DNA of 64,000 nucleotides from JAAYUD01 sp041907665 (GTDB lineage: Bacteria; Bacteroidota; Bacteroidia; Bacteroidales; Bacteroidaceae), in assembly GCA_041907665.1 (NCBI GenBank), contig JAYRGW010000001.1:124001-188000 (forward strand), in the 5' to 3' direction. Positions within the stretch are counted from its first letter, which is position 1; the number at the start of each line of letters is the position of its first letter. Positions 9,110-17,568 of this stretch are shown piece by piece. The translations under genes and the position numbers were made by a program. The notes below the pieces were generated by a model that worked only from the letters and a program-made list of their open reading frames with translations, ran no database searches and had not been told where the DNA came from.

Positions 9110-10258
9110 ATGAAATATTATTTGGTCGTTGGTGAGGCTTCGGGTGATTTACATGCTTCGAAGTTAATGGAGGCTCTATCGCGTGAAGATAGAGAAGCGG
9201 AGTTTCGCTTTTTTGGTGGAGATGGTATGCGGCAGGTCGGTGGTGTATTAGTGAAACACTATCGCGAAATGGCTTTTATGGGTTTTGTACCTGTATTACT
9301 TCATTTACGGACTATTTTTTGCAACATGCGCCAATGCAAGGAAGATATTCTTTCGTGGAATCCAGATGTCGTAATATTGGTCGATTATCCTGGATTTAAT
9401 CTCGCTATTGCCAAGTATGTTCGCACTCATACCAATGTGCCTGTCTTCTATTATATTTCGCCTAAAATCTGGGCGTGGAAAGAGTACCGTATTAAAGACA
9501 TTAAGCGATATGTCAATGAAATGTTTTCCATTTTGCCTTTTGAGGTCCCTTTTTATAATAAGCATCAATATCCAATTCATTATATTGGTAATCCCTCAGT
9601 TGAAGAAGTCTTTAATTATAAGTCAGCTCATCAGGAATCATTTGAAGATTTCGTCTCCTCGAATCAATTGTCGGGACGTCCTGTTATAGCCCTGCTGGCG
9701 GGAAGTCGTCGTCAAGAAATAAAGGACAATCTTCCTGATATGCTCCGAGCTGCGCAAAGTTTCTCCGAATATGAAATCATATTGGCTGGTGCACCAGGTA
9801 TTGATTCACAATATTATGATCAATATGTTAAGGAAAGAGGAGTAAAAATCGTGTATGGACAGACTTATCGTGTTTTAAGTCATTCTTCAGCTGCGTTAGT
9901 TACATCGGGTACGGCGACTCTCGAAGCTGCTTTATTCCGTGTCCCACAAGCAGTGTGTTATCATACTCCTCTTGTCAAACTTATCTCTTTTCTTCGTCGG
10001 CACCTCCTGAAAGTAAAGTATATTTCTCTTGTCAATCTTATTGTTGAAAGGGAGCTTGTTCGAGAGCTCGTTGCCGATACAATGACTGTTAACAATATGC
10101 AAACAGAATTGGATCGCCTTCTGAATGACAAAGATTATCGTTTGCAGATATTGGAGGGATATGACCAGATGATGGAACGCTTGGGAGATGCCCATGCATC
10201 TGAAAATGCTGCCCGAGAAATGATGAAATGCCTTGCCTTATGCCGAGATGAGGTATAA
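9110..10258 (+). CDS. lpxB: Lipid-A-disaccharide synthase
   Basis: GT19 glycosyltransferase that joins UDP-2,3-diacylglucosamine and lipid X to form the tetra-acyl disaccharide of lipid A; peripheral to the inner membrane. At 382 residues it is normal for the family. Recognisable parts are YYLVVGEASGDLHASKLM at the N-terminus, YYISPKIWAWKEYR, FEVPFYNKH, ALLAGSRRQEI and TSGTATLEAALF. It follows surE by 4 bases. Its last 21 bases overlap the 3' end of convergent cdsA. Confidence 0.96.
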   Translation: MKYYLVVGEASGDLHASKLMEALSREDREAEFRFFGGDGMRQVGGVLVKHYREMAFMGFVPVLLHLRTIFCNMRQCKEDILSWNPDVVILVDYPGFNLAIAKYVRTHTNVPVFYYISPKIWAWKEYRIKDIKRYVNEMFSILPFEVPFYNKHQYPIHYIGNPSVEEVFNYKSAHQESFEDFVSSNQLSGRPVIALLAGSRRQEIKDNLPDMLRAAQSFSEYEIILAGAPGIDSQYYDQYVKERGVKIVYGQTYRVLSHSSAALVTSGTATLEAALFRVPQAVCYHTPLVKLISFLRRHLLKVKYISLVNLIVERELVRELVADTMTVNNMQTELDRLLNDKDYRLQILEGYDQMMERLGDAHASENAAREMMKCLALCRDEV

Positions 10259-11068
10259 ATAGCAAACGGCTGCTGGTATAGCTAGTAGTGCACTGTCAAA
10301 TCTATCCAAAAATCCGCCATGACCAGGCAATATATTGCCAGAGTCTTTTACGCCTAACTTTCTCTTGAACAACGATTCTATCAAATCTCCCCAAGTGCCG
10401 AACACCACGATGATAGTTGCCAGTCCTATCCATTGAAGAATATTCATAAAAGGAAAGAAGTGAGAGAGAATAGTAGCTGCTATAATGGCTAATAGCCCAC
10501 CGCCTATTGATCCCTCCCATGATTTTTTAGGAGAAATTCTTTCAAATAATCGGTGCTTACCTATCATAGAACCAATACAGTAAGCTCCCGTATCGCTGGC
10601 CCACAAGAAAATAAATACCGAGAGTGGTAGTATGCTATTTATGGTAGTAGTGCCTTGCGCTGTTTGATAGTATAAAACATTCAGTAAGGAGAAAGGCAGT
10701 GCTATGTAGATTTGAGTGAATATAGAATAAGTCCAATTGTTAATTGGATTTTTCTGATTTAAATACAGTTCACTTATTAAAAGGTACATCAATATTAATA
10801 GATATGGCAGAAAAATACGTGATCCGATCATGTTAGAACAATATCCAGCAAAGGCAAAAAAGAGGTAAATACCACCGGCCATTGTAATCAGCTTATTGAT
10901 ATGAACTTTTTCTGTCTCATTTATCAATCCTGCAAATTCGTGGATTGTAAGTGCTGTTACTGCTGCAAATATTGAACTGAACGACACGGGGTTATATAGA
11001 ATACTGACTACAATTGCAGCCACAAATAGAACTCCCGTTATAGTACGTGGTATAAATGAACTTTTCAC
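10238..11068 (-). CDS. cdsA: Phosphatidate cytidylyltransferase
   Basis: Integral membrane enzyme that makes CDP-diacylglycerol from phosphatidic acid and CTP, feeding phospholipid synthesis. The 276 residues hold several membrane helices, the SPKKSWEGSIGGG segment, and the family signature in the last 60 residues (KRKLGVKDSGNILPGHGGF then DRFDS). Last gene of an rsfS-ftsH-cdsA operon, 14 bases after ftsH. It converges on lpxB with a 21-base overlap, so the two 3' ends share sequence. Confidence 0.95.
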   Translation of the reverse strand: MKSSFIPRTITGVLFVAAIVVSILYNPVSFSSIFAAVTALTIHEFAGLINETEKVHINKLITMAGGIYLFFAFAGYCSNMIGSRIFLPYLLILMYLLISELYLNQKNPINNWTYSIFTQIYIALPFSLLNVLYYQTAQGTTTINSILPLSVFIFLWASDTGAYCIGSMIGKHRLFERISPKKSWEGSIGGGLLAIIAATILSHFFPFMNILQWIGLATIIVVFGTWGDLIESLFKRKLGVKDSGNILPGHGGFLDRFDSALLAIPAAVCYLYLISA

Positions 11069-11082
11069 GATAATTAATTCTT

Positions 11083-13143
11083 TTATTGGTTTTGTTCTTC
11101 TTTTTGTTCAGCTCCTTCTTGATCTTTTTTTGGTTGAATATCTTTATTTTCTTCTTTCTGCTCAATGGCCTTTCCTGTATCTTGGCGTTTGTCATCCATG
11201 ATAATTTCAAGCGAACGAGATTTCCATTTACGTTTTCCAAATATGTGTTCTACATCTTCTGCGAAGATAACCTCTTTAGATCTCAGAAGCTCAGCTAATT
11301 CTTTATGTTTATCTTTGTATTCTGACAAAATTTCTTTAGCACGATCGTATTGCTCATTGACCATCTTCTTTACTTCTTCATCGATTATTTCAGCTGTACG
11401 TTCGCTATATGGCTTACTAAAGGAATATTCCTCATTGGTGTAGTAGCATAGGTTAGGTAACCTTTCGCTCATACCCATATATACTATCATACCGAATGCC
11501 TGTTTTGTTACTCTTTCCAAATCGTTCATCGCACCAGATGAAATCTTACCGATGAAAAGGTCTTCAGCAGCACGGCCGCCCAATGTCGCACACATTTCAT
11601 CCAACATCTGTTCTTTAGTTGTGATTTGTCTCTCTTCCGGCAGATACCATGCCGCACCTAAAGCTCTTCCACGAGGTACAATCGTTACTTTGATCAATGG
11701 ATTAGCATATTCCAATAACCATGACAATGTAGCATGACCGGCTTCATGAACCGCTATTGATTGTCTTTCTTCTTCTGTCGTTATTTTATTTTTCTTCTCT
11801 AACCCACCTACAATACGGTCTACGGCATTTGAGAAATCTTGCTTGTGAACATTGTCTTTGCCATATCTGGCTGCTATAAGAGCAGCTTCGTTGCATACAT
11901 TTGCAATGTCGGCTCCTGAAAATCCAGGAGTTTGACGTGCTAATAAATCAATATCGACATCTTCAGCTATTTTAATGGGCCGAAGATGTACTCCAAAAAT
12001 TTCTTTTCTTTCGTTCAAATCAGGTAAATCTACATGGATTTGTCTATCGAAACGTCCTGCACGGAGCAATGCTTTATCAAGTACATCTACTCTATTTGTC
12101 GCCGCTAGAATAATGACGCCACTATTAGAGCCGAAACCATCCATCTCCGTCAGTAATTGGTTTAATGTGTTTTCTCTTTCGTCATTTCCTCCAAAAGCCG
12201 GATTCTTTCCACGTGCTCGTCCTACGGCATCAATCTCATCTATGAACACGATACAGGGGGCTTTTTCTTTGGCTTGCTTGAAGAGATCACGAACACGAGA
12301 TGCGCCTACACCAACAAACATTTCAACAAAATCAGAACCTGCTAAAGAGAAGAACGGTACATCGGCTTCACCTGCAACAGCTTTGGCAAGCAATGTCTTA
12401 CCAGTTCCCGGAGGGCCTACAAGGAGAGCTCCTTTGGGAATCTTACCTCCTAAGTTCGTGTATTTCTGAGGCTCTCTCAAAAACTCAACAATTTCTTCTA
12501 CTTCTTGTTTTGCTTCGGCAAGTCCTGCCACATCTTTAAAAGTAACTCGCTGGCGATTGTTTTTGTCAAACAATTGCGCTTTTGATTTACCAACATTAAA
12601 GATGCCTCCACCTCCTCCGCCAGAAGCATTGCTGCCCATTCTGCGCATTATGTAGAACCACATTCCTATTAAGAATATGATGGGAAGTACATTCCATAAG
12701 ATTAACCCTATGTAATTTTTCTTTTTTTCGTAGCTGACTGTTCCATCAAAGTGCTTATCCAAATTATAATACTTTTGCTTTAGCTCTTTTTCTTTTTGCA
12801 GATAAGAATCTAAGCTCTCTCTGGAAGGAGCTTCTGTTGTAATCATTGGGTTACGTCCCACTTTGGTGGAATCTTTTCCAAAGATCAATCCTATATACTT
12901 GGATTTTAGGTAAAACTCTACCGAGTTATCATCATAACCTACTACTTTGCTCACATATCCACTATCTACATAAGCTTGAAATTTATTATAATCAACTTCT
13001 TTGCTCATTGTAGACGAATCATTGGCAAAGTAAAGTCCTGCCAATACTGCGAGGATTATAAAATACAGCCAGTTTAAGTTAAACTTAGGCATATTCATTT
13101 TATTATTGTTGTTGCCGTTTGGCATTTTGTTGTTCGGTTCCAT
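11083..13143 (-). CDS. ftsH: ATP-dependent zinc metalloprotease FtsH
   Basis: Inner-membrane AAA+ protease of 686 residues that degrades damaged and regulatory membrane proteins. Two transmembrane segments (about 22-41 and 148-166) flank the periplasmic domain. Then come Walker A GPPGTGKT near residue 244, Walker B FIDEID near 300, the arginine-finger region RAGRFDRQ, and the zinc-protease motif HEAGH near 467. The C-terminal tail is charged and Glu/Gln/Lys-rich, as often in Bacteroidales. A glycine run (SGGGGGGIF) follows the second membrane helix. It lies 8 bases after rsfS. Confidence 0.97.
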   Translation of the reverse strand: MEPNNKMPNGNNNNKMNMPKFNLNWLYFIILAVLAGLYFANDSSTMSKEVDYNKFQAYVDSGYVSKVVGYDDNSVEFYLKSKYIGLIFGKDSTKVGRNPMITTEAPSRESLDSYLQKEKELKQKYYNLDKHFDGTVSYEKKKNYIGLILWNVLPIIFLIGMWFYIMRRMGSNASGGGGGGIFNVGKSKAQLFDKNNRQRVTFKDVAGLAEAKQEVEEIVEFLREPQKYTNLGGKIPKGALLVGPPGTGKTLLAKAVAGEADVPFFSLAGSDFVEMFVGVGASRVRDLFKQAKEKAPCIVFIDEIDAVGRARGKNPAFGGNDERENTLNQLLTEMDGFGSNSGVIILAATNRVDVLDKALLRAGRFDRQIHVDLPDLNERKEIFGVHLRPIKIAEDVDIDLLARQTPGFSGADIANVCNEAALIAARYGKDNVHKQDFSNAVDRIVGGLEKKNKITTEEERQSIAVHEAGHATLSWLLEYANPLIKVTIVPRGRALGAAWYLPEERQITTKEQMLDEMCATLGGRAAEDLFIGKISSGAMNDLERVTKQAFGMIVYMGMSERLPNLCYYTNEEYSFSKPYSERTAEIIDEEVKKMVNEQYDRAKEILSEYKDKHKELAELLRSKEVIFAEDVEHIFGKRKWKSRSLEIIMDDKRQDTGKAIEQKEENKDIQPKKDQEGAEQKEEQNQ

Positions 13144-13151
13144 ATTTTTAT

Positions 13152-13511
13152 TTAATCAATGTCTGGAATGTTTGTTAATTTGGCATCAGCCCATAGATGT
13201 TCTAGATTATAAAAGTCTCTCTTCTCGGGCAAAAAAATATGTACAATGACATCTGCATAATCCATTGCTATCCATTCGGCATTGTTTTCACCATCAATGG
13301 ATAAAGGGCGGAACTGAGCGTTTTTTATTGTGAAATCTTTGATTGAACTAGCGATGGCATTGACTTGTAATGTAGAATCGCCTTCGCAAATCACAAAATA
13401 ATTGCAAATTGAATCGTTAATATGTGTCAGATCGCCAACGACAATGTGCTTCCCTTTTTTCTCTTGAATACCTTCTGTTATGTTTTTTATTAGCGCTTTT
13501 GTTTCGTTCAT
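13152..13511 (-). CDS. rsfS: Ribosomal silencing factor RsfS
   Basis: Protein of 119 residues that binds ribosomal protein uL14 and blocks subunit joining when nutrients run out. The family core is visible: KGKHIVVGDLTHINDSICNY, CEGDSTLQVNAIASSI, then EWIAMDYADVIVHIF and FYNLEHLWADAK. Length is typical. First gene of the rsfS-ftsH-cdsA operon; a TATATTTG -7 candidate lies at 13554 to 13547. Confidence 0.95.
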   Translation of the reverse strand: MNETKALIKNITEGIQEKKGKHIVVGDLTHINDSICNYFVICEGDSTLQVNAIASSIKDFTIKNAQFRPLSIDGENNAEWIAMDYADVIVHIFLPEKRDFYNLEHLWADAKLTNIPDID

Positions 13512-13710
13512 CTATTGTTATTAATAGTTTATAATGAAAGATGTGGCAAATATACAACGAATTCCACGATTAGGATACATTAGAGGGCAAAACTTTTGAA
13601 TATTAATTTTTTTTGAGAAAATTGTACACTGGAAATAACATATTGAAGAGTCTTACTTGAGGCAATTACACTGCATTTAATGAAACGTCTAAAAAAAACA
13701 GTATTTTTTA

Positions 13711-13740
13711 TTTGTGTTTCCCGAATTATTCGTAAATTTG
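13711..13740 (+). promoter_or_regulatory. Predicted promoter of the tRNA-Gln gene
   Basis: TTTG (13711-13714), 18 bases, then TAAATTTG (13733-13740), close to the Bacteroides consensus. The tRNA 5' end at 13757 lies 17 bases downstream. Confidence 0.6.
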
Positions 13741-13756
13741 CACCGCATTTAGCGAT

Positions 13757-13830
13757 TGGGCTATGGTGTAATGGTAACACTACAGATTCTGGTCCTGTCA
13801 TTCCAAGTTCGAATCTTGGTAGCCCAACCA
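13757..13830 (+). tRNA. tRNA-Gln (anticodon CUG)
   Basis: Cloverleaf drawn by hand: acceptor TGGGCTA pairs with TAGCCCA, D arm GTGT/ACAC, anticodon arm ACAGA-TTCTGGT-CCTGT with anticodon CTG, TpsiC arm with GTTCGAATC, discriminator A and an encoded CCA end at 13828-13830. Reads CAG codons. The closing pair of the anticodon loop (A31-C39) is mismatched. Own promoter and terminator match on either side. Confidence 0.95.
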
Positions 13831-13835
13831 AAATA

Positions 13836-13872
13836 AAAGCGCATCGGATTTTTCTCTGATACGCTTTTTTTG
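13836..13872 (+). terminator. Rho-independent terminator after tRNA-Gln
   Basis: A 13-base stem (13836-13848 with 13855-13867) with one mismatch and one G-T pair, a 6-base loop and a run of seven T. It starts 6 bases after the tRNA CCA. Confidence 0.75.
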
Positions 13873-13875
13873 TTT

Positions 13876-13998
13876 CTACTTTTTCTTTTTTTTGCCCGTA
13901 CCGATATCGAAGCCATTCATTGTTTCTTCTTTTTCGTAGGCAGGAACATGGTTCTTGTCTTTTGGTTTCTTTGGCTTTTTATTTCCAGCAGCTCCCAT
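13876..13998 (-). CDS. Small lysine-rich protein, 40 residues
   Basis: A short frame that is easy to miss: starts MGAAGNKKPKKPKDK, continues with an acidic/aromatic middle (VPAYEKEE, TMNGFDIG) and ends in five lysines. The ATG at 13998 is preceded after 7 bases by AAGGAGG, a perfect Shine-Dalgarno, rare in a genome whose other genes mostly lack one. It lies alone between the tRNA terminator and the GH127 gene. Low complexity and basic ends suggest nucleic-acid or ribosome binding, but no family was recognised and function is unknown. Confidence 0.65.
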   Translation of the reverse strand: MGAAGNKKPKKPKDKNHVPAYEKEETMNGFDIGTGKKKKK

Positions 13999-14204
13999 TT
14001 TTTAAGACCTCCTTGTATTTTAGATGTTGATATATGTTTTGGTTGTCGGACAGAAAGCCACAATTGCTTCCTGCTACTAATCGTTTCTTATACTACAAAG
14101 AATGTGCCGTAAGCCACCATATAAACATTTAAAATTTGTCTTGCTAAATCAGAACAGATTTGATTTATGTAGCCATACCATTTTTATCTGTCCTGATCTT
14201 ATTG

Positions 14205-16205
14205 CTATTGTTCGCACGGAAACATTGAGACTCTGTAATGTGCAAATCCATAAGGTACTAATTTAAGCTGGACATTGTGTTGTACAGGGATGCATTTTTC
14301 TGGAAGTTTGGGATTTCCTTTATCCGGTTCCCAAGAGATAATATCTGCTTTTGCCGAAATACTGATCGGCGCACCTGTCAGTTCCCAATAGAAAGGTTGG
14401 TAAATATCATTCAATATCACTTTCGTATCCGTAAGAGATGATTTTGTCAATGCATAACGGAATTCTCTCCAATAGCCTTCGTTTAGATCAAAACTCCATG
14501 CTGAATTATCCATCAGTGGGAGTGCAAATACCAAGGGACCATAGTTGACTGTAGCAAAATGGGCTCCCTTATTGAATCCATCTATCGTATATTCGGCCTT
14601 TGGTTCCATATCATGTGGCCAATAGGGCTCTTTATCTTTATATCTGGCAAATTGTTCGTCGTCTTCTTTCAGTTCTGCTTTCATCGGAAAGGTCAGACAT
14701 ATTCGATCTCCGCTTTTCCATTTGTGCGCGACTATGATAAAATTATCTTTAATCCATTTTGTAGAATATGTTTTGCCGTTTACCGTACATTGAGGATTTG
14801 AACACCATGAAGGGATGCGCAGTAGTAGTTTCTCTTTTTGCGGTATGTTGTTTATGGTCATATTTATTTGATCCCGAAATGGATACTGAGTTTCCATTTT
14901 AATGTCATAACTCCCATCTTTTGTTTGCAGATGAGCAGGACCATACGTAAGAATCATCAACTCATTTTCCGAATTCTTCATGAACATATTGATGATATAA
15001 TTCGGGATCACCCGATTGAGGTTTCCCGTGCAACAAGTGGGCCAGTGAAGTTCTTTAAAAAATGTTCCATCATCGCGGACTTTTAGGTGCAACCCGGGAA
15101 TCCTATTCATGGCGTTCTCGTAAAGATGCAGACTGAAACCGGGCGACATGACAGCCGGAAAAGCGTTGAAGAATGCTTTTTCAATGTGATCTCCATATTG
15201 AGCTTTTCCTGTGGCTCTTGCCAGCCATATGTTAGACCAGATGAAATCAGAGATGTCACACGTTTCCGAACCTTCAAAAGCTCCGATACCGTGCAGATAT
15301 TCATTGGAAGATGGTGCCCCATTGGGTAGCACATAGTGTTGTTGCAAGAAATCGAAGGCTCCCACGGAAGCATCCAAATAGTCTTTACGTCCTGTCCATG
15401 GATAGGCAATAGCATATAGCTTGCCTACTTCATTGTAAGTCACACCGTGGCAAATAGCCGTGCGTAGAAAATCCTTATTTTTTGCCCACGATTCTACAAA
15501 TCCGCTTTCGTTTGCTTGGTATATTTTAACGGCTTTATCAAGCAACTCTTTATTGCCAGAATAGCGAACCAATTCGAGCATGATTTCTAGTCCCACCAAT
15601 TTGCGGTCTTGATCCATCTCTACTCCGCTCAAAGGGTATTTTTCAGCATCTCGATTAAAGATTGGAGTGCCTGCGTAACATTTCTCGAGCATTTTCAATA
15701 TACGTTCGTCTTTTGTTGCCGAATAATAGGCTAATGCTGCTCGCGCAAAGACCGCTTGCGACCAATAGACGCCATAATCTTCTTTGGTTGTATTCCAATC
15801 TTTCTTAAATTTATCACAGGTCGAATAGATGTATCCATTTTCTGCTTGCCTATTGGCAACTGTATACATCAGTTGTGTCGCTCTTTGTATGAGAGTCGAG
15901 TCGTTCAGTACGAAAGCCAGCCTTACCAATCCGTCAGCATAATAGCCTGATTGTTCGTATGGCCACCAATCGTCGTATGTGTCATTTGCCCAACCTGTCG
16001 TGAATGGAAAATATTTTTCGCCAAGAGATTTGGTTAATCCTTTGGCTGCTGTTTTTGCCCAATCAAGCAACCAACCTTCAGGGCGAATTTCTCCAACATC
16101 GAATGGTATATAGCTGCTTTTTACAATCGGTTGCAGTTGCTGCGCATGAATGAGAAGCGAGAAGCAGGATAAGCAAATAGTAATTAAAACTTTTCTTGAT
16201 TTCAT
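14205..16205 (-). CDS. GH127-type beta-L-arabinofuranosidase (DUF1680 family)
   Basis: Secreted glycoside hydrolase of 666 residues expected to cleave terminal beta-L-arabinofuranose from plant glycans. The start at 16205 gives a signal peptide (MKSRKVLITICLSCFSLLIHAQ); the longer frame to 16250 adds 15 residues ahead of it. The family's zinc site appears kept: GSETCDISDF near residue 311 (Glu and Cys) and WPTCCTGN near 391 (paired Cys, one the proposed nucleophile in GH127). The N-terminal toroid has YADGLVRLAF-type repeats and the C-terminus is beta-rich. GH127 and GH146 share this fold, so the exact family is inferred. It has no SusCD partner beside it. Confidence 0.85.
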   Translation of the reverse strand: MKSRKVLITICLSCFSLLIHAQQLQPIVKSSYIPFDVGEIRPEGWLLDWAKTAAKGLTKSLGEKYFPFTTGWANDTYDDWWPYEQSGYYADGLVRLAFVLNDSTLIQRATQLMYTVANRQAENGYIYSTCDKFKKDWNTTKEDYGVYWSQAVFARAALAYYSATKDERILKMLEKCYAGTPIFNRDAEKYPLSGVEMDQDRKLVGLEIMLELVRYSGNKELLDKAVKIYQANESGFVESWAKNKDFLRTAICHGVTYNEVGKLYAIAYPWTGRKDYLDASVGAFDFLQQHYVLPNGAPSSNEYLHGIGAFEGSETCDISDFIWSNIWLARATGKAQYGDHIEKAFFNAFPAVMSPGFSLHLYENAMNRIPGLHLKVRDDGTFFKELHWPTCCTGNLNRVIPNYIINMFMKNSENELMILTYGPAHLQTKDGSYDIKMETQYPFRDQINMTINNIPQKEKLLLRIPSWCSNPQCTVNGKTYSTKWIKDNFIIVAHKWKSGDRICLTFPMKAELKEDDEQFARYKDKEPYWPHDMEPKAEYTIDGFNKGAHFATVNYGPLVFALPLMDNSAWSFDLNEGYWREFRYALTKSSLTDTKVILNDIYQPFYWELTGAPISISAKADIISWEPDKGNPKLPEKCIPVQHNVQLKLVPYGFAHYRVSMFPCEQ

Positions 16206-16424
16206 GATTCTATGATATTTAATTTGGCTTTCACGTAAATGTGTTTTCAATAAGTAGTCTTTAAGTGTCTCTCTTTTCTACAAAAATGTACGAAAGATGC
16301 TAATATCTTCGTTGCATAACAATTACAACGACCTTTGTTTTTGTCAACAAAAACATTCTTCTCACCTTTATGCTTTTTGCATCTCAATAGGTCAAAGAAT
16401 ATTATGCATATATTCCCTCTTTAA

Positions 16425-17237
16425 TTAAGAATGATTCTCTATTTCTTTTTCTTCTTTTTTCGGCTTTATCATGAGAATACTCATCTCGTAAAGCATGTAG
16501 AGAGGAAGCGCAACAATTGTTAGTGTAAATGGGTCGCCTGTGGGAGTAATAACCGCTGCAGCAATTACAATAATAACAATTGCGTGTCTTCGATATTTGC
16601 GTAAAAAAGCTCGATCTATCAATCCCAGTAGCGAAAGAAACCAAGTAATAAGTGGCAATTCAAAAGCAACTCCCATGCAAAGAGTCAACATCATCAGATT
16701 GTCAATGTAAGAATCTAACGATAGCATTGTCGTGATGTCTTTGCTTATATTGTAGGTCGAAAGGAAACGTACGGTAAGCGGGTAAATCATGAAGTAGCTC
16801 ACTGCCATGCCCAAATAGAACATAATAGTGCCTACAAGAAAAGCTTTTTTTACTCCTCTTTGCTCGTTTTTATAGAGTGCCGGTTTTATAAATCTCCATA
16901 TTTCAATAAAGAGATAGGGCATAGCCGTCACCACAGACAGCCAGAAAGAAGTTGATACTTGTACAAAGAAAGGTGTTGCAAGATTGATATTGATGAGGCG
17001 TAAATTGAAAGAACCGGTAAAGAAACTGTCGGTTGATTTAATAGCCTTGCCCAACATTCGGAACCATTGGTAAGAAATGAAATCATTATGACATGCACCA
17101 AGTATCACGCTGTCGAATATCGACGGCATGATACAGAAGTATATAATCGCAAGTGCAAGCCATACGAGGAGAACTCGAATGATGACTGCCCGCAACGCAT
17201 CTAAATGATCCCAAAAGGTCATTTCTCTATTGCCCAC
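16425..17237 (-). CDS. tatC: Twin-arginine translocase subunit TatC
   Basis: Inner-membrane receptor for folded twin-arginine substrates, 270 residues with six hydrophobic helices. N-terminal MTFWDHLDALRAVIIR is the cytoplasmic substrate-binding start, and family landmarks FIKPALYKNEQRG and YFMIYPLTVRFL follow. The C-terminus is charged and Glu/Lys-rich. It is 28 bases downstream of tatA, forming a minimal tatA-tatC pair with no separate tatB nearby. Confidence 0.95.
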   Translation of the reverse strand: MGNREMTFWDHLDALRAVIIRVLLVWLALAIIYFCIMPSIFDSVILGACHNDFISYQWFRMLGKAIKSTDSFFTGSFNLRLININLATPFFVQVSTSFWLSVVTAMPYLFIEIWRFIKPALYKNEQRGVKKAFLVGTIMFYLGMAVSYFMIYPLTVRFLSTYNISKDITTMLSLDSYIDNLMMLTLCMGVAFELPLITWFLSLLGLIDRAFLRKYRRHAIVIIVIAAAVITPTGDPFTLTIVALPLYMLYEMSILMIKPKKEEKEIENHS

Positions 17238-17265
17238 AATACTAAAGATTTAAAGTGGATATTAA

Positions 17266-17505
17266 TTATTTCTTCTCTTCAGTTTCCTCTTTCTTAGTAC
17301 TGTCGTCAACAGATTTTTCGACCTCATCTTTTGCCTTGTTTATTTCTTCTTTTGCTTCGTTAATTCCTTCTTTGAAGCTCTTTACTCCTTTGCCGAGGCC
17401 TCTTGCCAATTCGGGAATCTTCTTTCCACCAAAAACCAACAATACGATTAGTAGGATGTATATCCATTCAGATCCACTCGGCATAAACAATAACAATTGT
17501 GTCAT
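17266..17505 (-). CDS. tatA: Twin-arginine translocase subunit TatA/E
   Basis: Pore-forming Tat subunit of 79 residues: one transmembrane helix (WIYILLIVLLVFG), then the family motif FGGKKIPELARGLGKG, an amphipathic helix and a charged Lys/Glu-rich tail. Upstream of tatC in the same direction. In Bacteroidetes TatA is often annotated TatA/E and may cover the TatB role. Confidence 0.95.
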   Translation of the reverse strand: MTQLLLFMPSGSEWIYILLIVLLVFGGKKIPELARGLGKGVKSFKEGINEAKEEINKAKDEVEKSVDDSTKKEETEEKK

Positions 17506-17568
17506 AATTTTCTTTTGTTTGTATTATAGGCCTATACTCCAATCGATAGATCCTATAATAGGGTTAGG

